Below are positions 36,920-45,724 of a DNA stretch of 64,000 nucleotides, one piece after another. A model generated the notes under the pieces. The model saw only the letters and a list, made by a program, of their open reading frames with translations. It did no database searches and was not told where the DNA came from. This DNA is from Pedobacter miscanthi. GTDB taxonomy: Bacteria > Bacteroidota > Bacteroidia > Sphingobacteriales > Sphingobacteriaceae. The stretch covers positions 124,001 through 188,000 of the forward strand of contig NZ_QNQU01000002.1 of the NCBI RefSeq assembly GCF_003315595.1, read 5' to 3'. The first letter of the stretch is position 1. Every line of letters begins with the position of its first letter. The translations under genes were made by a program, and so were the position numbers.

Positions 36920-38527
36920 ATGAAAAAACTAACCTCTTACGGCTACAGCGCACTTTTTATGCTTTGCCTTGTTTTATTTTTTAAACCCCTTTCAGCAAAA
37001 ATCAGTTTGCCGGCAATCATAGGCGAAAACATGGTTCTGCAACGTGGAATAAAGGTACCCATCTGGGGTTGGGCCGATCCGGGAGAGAAAATAACCCTTG
37101 TATTCCAGGGGAAAAAATTCCAGGCCAGTACCGGTCAAAACGGGAAATGGTTTTTAAAACTGGATACTTACAGTAAAGGTGGTCCATTTGAGATGCAGAT
37201 CAGTTCCGCACAAAACAGCATCACGTTAAAAAATATTGTAATCGGCGATGTATGGCTTGCTTCAGGACAATCGAACATGGAATTCGGAATACAGAAGGAA
37301 AAAAGTGGTGAAGCAGCAATCGCCAATGCCCGGGATACGATGATCAGGTTGTTTTATGTTCCGATGGCATTTTCGATCAATCCTAAAGAAAATATCGATC
37401 CTTCTGCAGCATCCCGGAATGGTACATGGATTGTTTGTTCGCCGGAAGCCATGGCCGATCCTAAGTTTGCCTGGCATGGCTTTTCGGCAACCGGATATTA
37501 TTTTGCGAAGGAAATCAGAACGCATGAAAACACACCAGTTGGCATGATCGGAAGTTACAAGGGCGGAACACCTGCGCAGGCCTGGATAAGTGAGCAGGCA
37601 CTGGCTACTGCACCAGCTTTTGATACTTATATTAATGATCATCAAAAACTTCTTGAGAATCTCGAACTGGCAAAACAGGCCTATCCCAGCAAAGTAGCAG
37701 AATACCGCGAAAAACTCAAAAATTTTGATCAAAACTCTTCTGCCCCTAAACCACAAGCTCCCTTACCACCAGAAGGTGGTTTTTCGGCGCCTTCAAGTCT
37801 TTTTAACGCAATGATTAATCCCATCATCCCTTATGGAATAAAAGGCGTGATCTGGTACCAGGGCGAAAGTAATGGGGATAAACTTCAACAGGCAATAGAA
37901 TACCGCAATCTTTTTCCAAGATTAATTGCCGATTGGAGAAAAAACTGGTCGCTGGGTAACTTTCCATTTCTCTTTGTACAACTTGCAAATTTTAAAAAGG
38001 CACCCAAAAAACCTGCTGAAGGTGTTTGGCCATGGGTACGCGAAGCACAATTAAAAACACTGGCATTACAGGCAACCGGAATGGCGGTAATAACAGATAT
38101 TGGCGATTCTGCAGACATTCATCCCACCAATAAAAAGGATGTAGGCATAAGGTTATCATTGGCAGCCCGAAAAGTTGCCTATGGTGAACAACTGGTTTAT
38201 TCAGGTCCTGTTTTTAAACAGATGAAAATTAAGGGCAAAATCATTGAGCTTAGTTTTGATCATACAGGCACGGGATTAACCGGATACAGACCAGGAACTC
38301 AGGCAATGAACGAGCTTAAAGGTTTTGCCGTTGCTGCCGCTGATGGCCAATTTGCATGGGCAGAGGCTAAAATCGAAGGTAATAAGGTATTGGTTATGGC
38401 TAAAGGAATAGAAAACCCGGTTGCCGTACGTTACAACTGGGCAGATAATCCACAGGGAACACTTTATAATAAAGAGGGACTGCCGGCATCTCCATTCAGG
38501 ACAGATGATTTTAAACCGGAACAATAA
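36920..38527 (+). CDS. Sialate O-acetylesterase-like SGNH esterase (second copy)
   Basis: A 535-aa secreted carbohydrate esterase with signal peptide (about 26 residues). The N-terminal module LPAIIGENMVLQRGIKVPIW precedes the SGNH core: LASGQSNMEFGI (nucleophile), WYQGESNGD (block III, with the canonical Ser absent from the copy at 25808) and SADIHPTNKKDVG (Asp-His). It has an inserted segment near residues 235-285 rich in Lys, Pro and Gln. It is divergent from the GDSL fusion gene and ends in a strong terminator. Role: deacetylation of glycans for the neighbouring glycosidases. Confidence 0.93.
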   Translation: MKKLTSYGYSALFMLCLVLFFKPLSAKISLPAIIGENMVLQRGIKVPIWGWADPGEKITLVFQGKKFQASTGQNGKWFLKLDTYSKGGPFEMQISSAQNSITLKNIVIGDVWLASGQSNMEFGIQKEKSGEAAIANARDTMIRLFYVPMAFSINPKENIDPSAASRNGTWIVCSPEAMADPKFAWHGFSATGYYFAKEIRTHENTPVGMIGSYKGGTPAQAWISEQALATAPAFDTYINDHQKLLENLELAKQAYPSKVAEYREKLKNFDQNSSAPKPQAPLPPEGGFSAPSSLFNAMINPIIPYGIKGVIWYQGESNGDKLQQAIEYRNLFPRLIADWRKNWSLGNFPFLFVQLANFKKAPKKPAEGVWPWVREAQLKTLALQATGMAVITDIGDSADIHPTNKKDVGIRLSLAARKVAYGEQLVYSGPVFKQMKIKGKIIELSFDHTGTGLTGYRPGTQAMNELKGFAVAAADGQFAWAEAKIEGNKVLVMAKGIENPVAVRYNWADNPQGTLYNKEGLPASPFRTDDFKPEQ

Positions 38528-38535
38528 TCAAAAGA

Positions 38536-38566
38536 AGCGCCTGACAGGTCTGCCAGGCGCTTTTTT
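38536..38566 (+). terminator. Intrinsic terminator after acetylesterase gene
   Basis: An 11-bp GC-rich stem AGCGCCTGACA / TGCCAGGCGCT with one mismatch and a GGTC-type loop, followed by six T, lies 8 bp past the stop codon. Confidence 0.88.
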
Positions 38567-38609
38567 GTTAAGTAATATTTTTTCATTCCGAACATGGTGA
38601 AGAATCTTT

Positions 38610-38756
38610 AACGGTAATCCTTCGGCTCCGCTCAGGATGACATTCTCCTATAAAGTGGTCCTTCAAAGGTGGCCGTCTCGACTGAAGCGCAGCGGAATGG
38701 AGAGATCTACCTAGATAGATTTCTCGACTTCGTTGCACTCCGCTCGAAATGACGAC
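38610..38756. repeat. Dispersed hairpin repeats between acetylesterase and lipoprotein genes
   Basis: Contains CCTTCGGCTCCGCTCAGGATGAC (38611-38642) and a larger palindrome 38673-38755 with CTCGACTGAAGCGCAGCGGA on the left and CACTCCGCTCGAAATGACG on the right. Both belong to the same families as those near 14405, 17735, 19362, 22004 and 45230. Confidence 0.8.
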
Positions 38757-38811
38757 GTTTTTGGGAGCCCAATCCTCGGACCTCCGTCCCCGGTCTTCCA
38801 ACTAACTGAAA

Positions 38812-39954
38812 TTAATTCAACTTAAACTCCTGCCTCGTAATATCTAAATATAAATCGCCGTAACCCTGCGTTGATTCGATCTGCGTATCGAGATTATAAT
38901 TATTCCACGAATCGATAAAGATCAATCCACTGGCAGAGGCATTATTTTTGGCCACATTACAGAATTTTTTGTAGAACAAACCACCGTCGTTCCTTAAAAA
39001 GTTTGGATTTCTGCTTGCCGGATTGGTGATCAGGTTATTAAAGGCAGGCGAAATGCTCGGGATAAATTCGATATTCCATGATTGCAACATGCTTTTCCAG
39101 TATTTCCATCCCTGATCTACGTTCTGCAAGAACAAAAAGTAACGGTCGTAATCGCGGGTATCAATCATGTTGTACTCGTACATGGCATCAACACAGTTCT
39201 GAAAACGGTAGTAAAAACGTTGTGGCGGCGACCAGCGATCCTGCATGCCCACAATGTAAAGTTCGAAACCCAGTAACGACAGTCTTCTGCGGATTTCTTT
39301 ATACACCGCCGGACAATCATTTGCATTCAAATTTTGAGCATTATTGATGATTACCAAAGTTTTGCCGTTAACCTTCATGTAATTATCCTTTTTAAAATAA
39401 CTGTTGGGATCGGCCCCCATCCTTTGAAAATCCTTATAAAAAGACTCAAGCCTTGCAGGCAGTGTTTCGATAGCAATGGTATTGCTGATACCTAAAGAGG
39501 CCGTGTTAAGGTTATAGGAAAGAGCAAATTTCATGTCTTTTGCATTCGGTGCGTTTAAAAATGCATTTACCGTAATTGAATCGTTGCGGTAATTATTAAA
39601 ATCGAGGTTTGCAGAACGTACGGAAAACACAAAATAATCGAGTTTTGCTTTTTTGGCCATGTTAATCTGCTCCGTCATTACATTTACGCCTGAAGCCGGA
39701 ATGGTGGTCGGCAGCGCATTCGGATAGGCATATTTGCCAATGCTGGGTACCTCTTTGATGTTGGCGTTAAAACCAGAACCAAAATTGGTATAAAATGCGC
39801 CCAGAATATAGTTACGTGTTGGTGGTTTGATTTCGATCTCATAATTGAGCACATTATCATCCACCGATGGCTGATCGCCGCCTTTTTTACAGGCAAAAGT
39901 GAAAGTAACCAGGGCCATTAGCCCCAGGTAACTGTATCTATTTAATTTTTCCAT
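38812..39954 (-). CDS. WbsX/GH99-like lipoprotein associated with SusCD
   Basis: A 380-aa lipoprotein from the ATG at 39954, which places the lipobox Cys (FTFAC) at residue 21; upstream ATGs at 39975 and 40008 would give an over-long signal. The sequence RNYILGAFYTNFGSGF, repeated TIM-barrel-type helices and strands, KTLVIINNAQNLN, and the C-terminal SGLIFIDSWNNYNLDTQIES with a following GYGDLYLD resemble the WbsX/GH99-like family of putative glycosidases. It is the third gene after SusC and SusD and is probably a surface glycan-binding or endo-acting enzyme. Catalytic residues were not located with confidence. Confidence 0.72.
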   Translation of the reverse strand: MEKLNRYSYLGLMALVTFTFACKKGGDQPSVDDNVLNYEIEIKPPTRNYILGAFYTNFGSGFNANIKEVPSIGKYAYPNALPTTIPASGVNVMTEQINMAKKAKLDYFVFSVRSANLDFNNYRNDSITVNAFLNAPNAKDMKFALSYNLNTASLGISNTIAIETLPARLESFYKDFQRMGADPNSYFKKDNYMKVNGKTLVIINNAQNLNANDCPAVYKEIRRRLSLLGFELYIVGMQDRWSPPQRFYYRFQNCVDAMYEYNMIDTRDYDRYFLFLQNVDQGWKYWKSMLQSWNIEFIPSISPAFNNLITNPASRNPNFLRNDGGLFYKKFCNVAKNNASASGLIFIDSWNNYNLDTQIESTQGYGDLYLDITRQEFKLN

Positions 39955-40018
39955 TGATTTTTTATTGCTGTCCATTTCAACCGTTCTATTTTTTAATCTG
40001 AAGTTCATATTGATCTGG

Positions 40019-41734
40019 TTAAGGCTTTAAAAATTTATTTACTATAGTATAAGTTACTCCTGCCGCCGTTAAATCCTGTATGGTATTACCAAACCATTTC
40101 TGTTCGAAACGGGCATCGAAAAACGGTTGCGCCAGGCTCCAGTTGCGGTGTACGTAAGGTGCAGCAAACTTTAGTGCTTTTTCGGGCGAATCCTGCGGGC
40201 TGCCTAAAATTACCAGCGCCTGTCTGTAAGCTTCGATGTTTCTTTCAGCAATTACCGGATATTCCCAGCGATCGGGAATTTCCTGGAAGGGGTTGTTCAA
40301 TACGGCGCTGGCCGGATTGGTATGCGGAACGAGTTTAAGGTTATTGGTACGGCGCTGCAAGGTCCAGGCTTCGTAAGCACCATCAGGATAATAGTTTAAC
40401 CAGCGCTGCACCCATATTTTAGCCATGTTGTTCTGTGGAATATCTGAATTAACCAGCCCCCAGAAATTATTATATCCTTTACCCGCAGTATTCCATTTAA
40501 TTCCGTTACCGGCAGTGTAAGCCGCAGCGGCATTTCCGAGACCCCAGAAAGAGAAGTTGGCATTGATCCCATCAAGGTAATACTGCTCTGATGTTTTTGC
40601 ACCGCCCAAACCCAGTTCTCTGGCTTCGGCTTTCATAAAACAAACCTCAGCATAATCCATTAACATAAAAGGGTGTGCGGCAGCCAGAATAGATGATTGT
40701 AAATTACTGTAACTGTTTACATTTGCGCCATTAAATGGACTTAAACCCGGCAGGTTCCATGTTGGGATATTAAAGGTACTTTTAGCATTACCCATGTATG
40801 GTATTTTATAGTTGACCACTCTTAGCGTATCATCAGCAACACTCGAAAGTGTATCGGTGATCACAAACTGATTGGCCGGAGCCACAGCTTCAAAGTAGGC
40901 CTGCATCCTCGGATCTTTGTAGGGACGGAAATACAGCATGGCATAATCGCTCATTTTCGGCATTTGATCGGGATTAGTTACATTTTTAAGCAGTTTGATA
41001 AAATAAGGCGATTCGCTACCCTCTGCTGCAGAATAGATTACTTTGGCATTATCAGCATCGGATGACATTAACAATGTTTCATTAGCCATTACTTCTTTAA
41101 TGGTTTCCTGTGCGGCAGGAATATTCAACTGAACGGTAAGTGCAAGCCTCAACCTTAACGAATTGGCAAACCTTTTCCATTTGGTAAGGTCGCCACCGTA
41201 AAGTATATCCGGACTAAATTTATCGCCTGTAACCACAATCGCATCTGATGCTGCCTTTAAACGGCTTAATAAACTGGCATAAATGCTGTTTTCATCATCG
41301 TATTCTACGGACGGGGTCATTTCAAGCGCTTTACTATAAGGCACCGGACCATAAGTTCCCACCATCATGGCATACACATAACACTCCCAGATGTTGAGGA
41401 TCTGGATGCGGTTAGCATAACCCGGGTTATTTTTATACAGTTCGCGGAGCTGTTTTAGATTGCCCAGCACTTCTACATAGGTTTGTTGCCAGTAGCTATC
41501 GTTTCCACCATTATAACGCCCGCTTTTATTGATAATATGCGTGTATTCCCATAAAAAATCGACGTTGTTGTTCCCCATCAGGTCGGCGGTACGTTTTACG
41601 GTACTCGAAAATACGGGTTCTGCATCGGGTGTTAAAAACTGTGCGGGATTGGTATTAATTTCTTCAAAATCTTTTGTACAGGATGATAACATCCCGATAG
41701 CCATAAAGCTGAGTATATATATAATCTTTTTCAT
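40019..41734 (-). CDS. SusD/RagB family outer-membrane glycan-binding lipoprotein
   Basis: A 571-aa surface lipoprotein. The signal peptide ends at the lipobox LSSC (Cys at about residue 19) followed by TKDFEEINTNPAQF, the DFxxxNxNP start of the SusD_like_2 group. The body is helix-rich with TPR-like repeats and ends in AGVTYTIVNKFLKP. SusD proteins sit on top of the SusC channel like a lid and capture oligosaccharides. It starts 12 bp after the SusC stop codon, and both genes share one orientation, so they form the transport pair of this glycan locus. Confidence 0.94.
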   Translation of the reverse strand: MKKIIYILSFMAIGMLSSCTKDFEEINTNPAQFLTPDAEPVFSSTVKRTADLMGNNNVDFLWEYTHIINKSGRYNGGNDSYWQQTYVEVLGNLKQLRELYKNNPGYANRIQILNIWECYVYAMMVGTYGPVPYSKALEMTPSVEYDDENSIYASLLSRLKAASDAIVVTGDKFSPDILYGGDLTKWKRFANSLRLRLALTVQLNIPAAQETIKEVMANETLLMSSDADNAKVIYSAAEGSESPYFIKLLKNVTNPDQMPKMSDYAMLYFRPYKDPRMQAYFEAVAPANQFVITDTLSSVADDTLRVVNYKIPYMGNAKSTFNIPTWNLPGLSPFNGANVNSYSNLQSSILAAAHPFMLMDYAEVCFMKAEARELGLGGAKTSEQYYLDGINANFSFWGLGNAAAAYTAGNGIKWNTAGKGYNNFWGLVNSDIPQNNMAKIWVQRWLNYYPDGAYEAWTLQRRTNNLKLVPHTNPASAVLNNPFQEIPDRWEYPVIAERNIEAYRQALVILGSPQDSPEKALKFAAPYVHRNWSLAQPFFDARFEQKWFGNTIQDLTAAGVTYTIVNKFLKP

Positions 41735-41746
41735 TTCTCTTTATCC

Positions 41747-44700
41747 TTAAAATGATACTTTTAAATCGAATCCGTAGTTAACAAAAGGCAACGACCCGCC
41801 CTGTTCAAGCCCCAGTGCATTACCTGAGGTATTGGCAGATTCGGGATCAATTCCCCTTGGGGTCTTTTTATAGATCGTCCATACGTTGCGGGCTACGAAA
41901 GAAAGCCTTGCTGATTGGAACGGACTTTTCAGCAACCACCTCGAAGGAGCTGTGAACCCAAAAATCAACTGGTTCAGTTTTACATAAGAAGCATCATATA
42001 TCATCAAACTTGCCATATTTTGTGCGTTAGGCCAGTAAATAAATGGATTTACACTGATTACGTTTACTTTATCGGCAATCATACGGCCATTGGCATCAAG
42101 GATCAGGTTCCCGTTTGCATCTCTTTTCGGGCTGTAACCCACGGTTTGCATCCCTTTTCTTCGGGCAGCATCGGGATAAGGTTTATTATAAAGCTGGGTA
42201 ACACCTGCCAGTTCGGTTCCACTTTCGCCCAAAATCACATTACTGAAATAAAAGTCGTCCCTGCCATCAATACTCATTAAAGAAGTACCTAAGAAATTCG
42301 CCTGGGTTTGACTGCCTGAGTAAAGGCTACCACCCATTTTAACCGATACGTTAAAACTGAAATCGAAGTTTTTATACCTTACGTTAGAACCAATCGATCC
42401 TAACCATTTCGGCTGGAAATTGCCAAGGTATACATCAGCGTCGGGATATGGCCTGCCATAAGAAGTACCGGCACTGGGCACATCGTTAACAATTACTTTC
42501 CCCGAGGCGTCGCGGTAAAAATCTATTCCCAGCAAATCGCCGATTGGTCTGCCCACAATGGCATTCACACTCACATTATAGATGCCACCCAACCTGAATT
42601 TGTTGATCCCTTCGGCCAGCGAAACTACCTTGTTTCGGTTTGCAGACCAGTTTGCGGTTACATTCCAGGTGACGTTTTTAGTACGAACAGGTGTGGCATT
42701 TAAGGTAAGCTCCATCCCTTTGTTTTCAATCTCACCAGCATTTACGATCCTGTTGGTAAAACCTGTTTCCACAGGTACCTGCGAATCGAAGATCTGGTTT
42801 GAGGTTTTCGATTTATAAACCGTAGCGTCTAAACTCAGCCTGTTGTTTAAGAACCTTAATTCGAGCCCAAGTTCTGTTGAAGAAGTTTGTTCTGGTTTAA
42901 GGTCAGGGTTTTTAAAGGTATTTTCGTAGTTCAGGACTGGCAATCCGTTAAAAATACCATCGGTTTGGAATGAAGAACGCAAGGCATAAGGATTGGTATC
43001 TTTACCTACCTTAGCATAAGAGGCCCTGATTTTACCAAAGCTTAAAATGGATTTAGCGGGTACTTTAAAGAAATCGCTGAATACAAAACTTCCACTTACG
43101 GATGGATAAAAGAACGACCAGTTCTCGGGGCCTAAAGATGACGACCAGTCGTTACGTCCGGTTACATCGAGGAACAGATAATTATTGTAGCCGAAGGTTG
43201 CGGTACCAAAAACAGAATTTTTCCTGAATTTAGATGGATTTTCGGAAATGGTTGGCAGTACAGCCGAGTTGGCCATATTCATCATATCGTGGATCTGCAG
43301 GGAGTTGGTTTGCCCGGTTACCCTTAAAGTATTCCGGTTATTTAAGTTCCCTCCCAGGTTGGCCGATACAGTAAAATGTTTGTTAAGGGTTTTATTATAC
43401 ATAAAAAGTCCTTCAATATTCCAGTTCTGGTTATTGTCGGTAAATTCGCGGTACTGGCCCAATGGATTCCTCAAGCCACCTTTATCAATAAATACCATGG
43501 CATTGCCAAATGTAAGATCGGCCGCTACCTGTGTCCTGAATTTAAGGTCTTTTAACAAACCAATGGTTGCGGTTACCCCACCAATTACCCTGTTCTTTTT
43601 ATCGGCATTGTAGTTTTCGTTAAGCGACCAGTAAGGGTTTTCGTATCCCTGCTGGCTGGTTGCCGTGTAGGCGAATGAATTTCCGCTGGCATCTTTCCAG
43701 GGGATTAAATCGTTGGTACGGAAACTCCTCATCATTACCGATGCAGCATTCATCGGGCTGTTTGCATCCAGATTTCGGGAAACACGGTTTTCTACTTTCT
43801 CATCAAAATACTGCAACCTGGTATCGATCCTTAACCAGGGCGCAAAGTTTTTAGATCCATTTAAGGCCAGGTTATGCCGGTTTACAATATTCTGCCCTTC
43901 TATTACATCATTCCCGTTGGTATAAGTATAAGAGGCACGGAAAGAAGAAGTCCCGTCGCCGGCACTGAAAGAAAGATTCTGAACACCAGTAAAACTGGTA
44001 TTATAAAAATCGACTACGTTATTAGGCTGTGGGCGGTATTCGCCCGGTACACCAGAATAAGAGGCATAAGGCTGACCTAACATGGGGGCACCAAAACTTC
44101 GGGTATCGTTACCCATACGCATGGTTGGTGCAGCGGGATTGGTTAAATCAATCCGGTTGGTATTGGCCATGTGGCTATCGGCGCCTTCACCATAAACATT
44201 CTGGTATTCGGGATACTCAGAAATGGTATTCATCATTACGTTTGAGTTAAAGGAAATGCCTAAACCCTTACTTTTCTTTCCTTTTTTAGTCGTAATTAAG
44301 ATGGCACCATTTGCCGCACTCGATCCGTAAAGTGCAGCGGCATTGGGTCCTTTTAACACCTCCATACTCTCGATATCATCAGGATTTACGGCACTGGCGC
44401 CATTACCATAATCGAGGTTTCCGATACCGCCGTTTTGTCCGTGTGAGTTATCGATCGGAATACCATCAACTACCCAAAGTGGTTCATTATTGCCCGATAC
44501 AGAATTAATACCCCTCAAAAGTACCTTGGTTGATCCGGTAGCCTGACCACTGGTGATGATTTGTAAACCGGCAACTTTACCTTCGAGCATATTGGTGATG
44601 TTGATATCCCTGGCCTCCGTTAATTCGTCGGTGTTGATGCCCTGCCTGGCGTAACCCAATGACTTTGAATCGCGGCTGATGTTGAGGGCGGTTACCACTA

Positions 44701-45013
44701 CCTCGTTCAGGTTAGAGGCATCTTCAGTCAGGCGGATAACCAATGTTTGTTTACCATCCACATTAACGACCTGTGTTTTATAACCCACATAGCCTACGTT
44801 TAATATAGCGGTTTTGGCATCAGGTACGGTAATACTGAATTCGCCTTTTGAGTTGGTGGAAGTTCGTACGGTAGATTCTTTTAAGGATAGCGTTGCCCCG
44901 GGTAAGCCCTTACCCGTTTCATCTAAAACCCTTCCTTTAATGATGACACCCTGCCCGAAGCTTTTAAAAGCCACAGCGCATGCTATCATCAGCATGAGTA
45001 GTTTTAATTTCAT
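41747..45013 (-). CDS. SusC/RagA family TonB-linked outer-membrane protein
   Basis: A 1088-aa TonB-dependent oligosaccharide importer. It has a signal peptide (cleavage near FGQ), a carboxypeptidase-regulatory-like domain (IIKGRVLDETGKGLPGATLS, about 24-105), a plug domain with the SusC-type segments LEGKVAGLQI and LLRGINSVSGNNEPLWVVDG (about 140-185), and a 22-strand-type beta-barrel ending in GFDLKVSF. There is no extra secretin/STN N-terminal domain, so it is not linked to an anti-sigma signalling system. It pairs with SusD at 40019. The upstream 700-bp gap holds repeats and the regulator gene lies beyond it. Confidence 0.95.
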   Translation of the reverse strand: MKLKLLMLMIACAVAFKSFGQGVIIKGRVLDETGKGLPGATLSLKESTVRTSTNSKGEFSITVPDAKTAILNVGYVGYKTQVVNVDGKQTLVIRLTEDASNLNEVVVTALNISRDSKSLGYARQGINTDELTEARDINITNMLEGKVAGLQIITSGQATGSTKVLLRGINSVSGNNEPLWVVDGIPIDNSHGQNGGIGNLDYGNGASAVNPDDIESMEVLKGPNAAALYGSSAANGAILITTKKGKKSKGLGISFNSNVMMNTISEYPEYQNVYGEGADSHMANTNRIDLTNPAAPTMRMGNDTRSFGAPMLGQPYASYSGVPGEYRPQPNNVVDFYNTSFTGVQNLSFSAGDGTSSFRASYTYTNGNDVIEGQNIVNRHNLALNGSKNFAPWLRIDTRLQYFDEKVENRVSRNLDANSPMNAASVMMRSFRTNDLIPWKDASGNSFAYTATSQQGYENPYWSLNENYNADKKNRVIGGVTATIGLLKDLKFRTQVAADLTFGNAMVFIDKGGLRNPLGQYREFTDNNQNWNIEGLFMYNKTLNKHFTVSANLGGNLNNRNTLRVTGQTNSLQIHDMMNMANSAVLPTISENPSKFRKNSVFGTATFGYNNYLFLDVTGRNDWSSSLGPENWSFFYPSVSGSFVFSDFFKVPAKSILSFGKIRASYAKVGKDTNPYALRSSFQTDGIFNGLPVLNYENTFKNPDLKPEQTSSTELGLELRFLNNRLSLDATVYKSKTSNQIFDSQVPVETGFTNRIVNAGEIENKGMELTLNATPVRTKNVTWNVTANWSANRNKVVSLAEGINKFRLGGIYNVSVNAIVGRPIGDLLGIDFYRDASGKVIVNDVPSAGTSYGRPYPDADVYLGNFQPKWLGSIGSNVRYKNFDFSFNVSVKMGGSLYSGSQTQANFLGTSLMSIDGRDDFYFSNVILGESGTELAGVTQLYNKPYPDAARRKGMQTVGYSPKRDANGNLILDANGRMIADKVNVISVNPFIYWPNAQNMASLMIYDASYVKLNQLIFGFTAPSRWLLKSPFQSARLSFVARNVWTIYKKTPRGIDPESANTSGNALGLEQGGSLPFVNYGFDLKVSF

Positions 45014-45221
45014 ATTTGGTTAATATTTGGTTTGTAATTGAAAATGAAATTCGCATTCTCTAATTAAAAAAAGCTTAATAATTGATTAATTAAGTGTAGA
45101 ATGCTGTTTTTTTTGAAATAAATTGGAAATGGTACTTATTACCAGCCTTTCTACCTGGTCGTCACCCTGAATTTATTTCAGGGTCATTCCTGCAAAGAAG
45201 ATGACGGAATGATGTAGCTGA
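45014..45221. other. Region upstream of susC with short hairpin
   Basis: AT-rich leader of the SusC gene (first 100 bp), where the promoter should lie, although no TAnnTTTG box was recognised. At 45164-45184 there is an ACCCTGA-N7-TCAGGGT palindrome of a type common between Bacteroidota genes, followed by a TCGAAGGATC repeat fragment. Confidence 0.4.
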
Positions 45222-45610
45222 GCGAAGTCGAAGGATCTTTTCAATGCGCAAATCCAAAGAAGTCAAGTTTTAAAAACTTGACTTCTTTTTTACAGGTCTG
45301 GCTCACTCATGTTTAGCCACAGATGCACGGATTAACACCGAAGACAACTCTCGTTCTTTCACGTGTTTTGTCAATCCTGGGCGAATTCGAAGGATCTTTT
45401 CCATGCACTTATGCAAAGAAGTCAAGTTTTAAAAACTTGACTTCTTTTTTACAGGTCTGTGGCTCACTCATGTTTAGCCACAGATGCACGGATTAACACC
45501 GAAGACAAATCTCATTCTTTCACGCGTTGTGTCATCCTGAGCGGAGTCGAAGGATCTTTTCCATGCACTAATGCAAAGAAGTCAAGTTTTAAAAACTTGA
45601 CTTCTTTCTT
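45222..45610. repeat. ~160-bp tandem repeat with perfect 14-15 bp hairpins, about 2.4 copies
   Basis: The hairpin AAGAAGTCAAGTTT / AAACTTGACTTCTT with T-rich tail occurs at 45256-45288, 45415-45447 and 45575-45607, a spacing of about 160 bp. Between hairpins the segment (GTTTAGCCACAGATGCACGG, CACCGAAGACAA, then TCGAAGGATCTTTTCCATGCA) is conserved. The hairpins look like strong bidirectional terminators and would isolate the SusC operon from the regulator gene upstream. Short ORFs here, such as 45459-45641, consist of repeat sequence. Confidence 0.88.
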
Positions 45611-45724
45611 ATCGGCCGGTGGCAAAAGAATAAAACATTAAATCAGTGTATAATGAGAAAATCCGACATCACAAAAAAAGATCCTTCACTGCGTTCAGGA
45701 TGACGGATTGGAAGAAAATATCGC

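Noticed and set aside
45459..45641. 60-codon forward ORF near the hairpins
   Set aside because: It consists of the 160-bp repeat unit and has no protein features.
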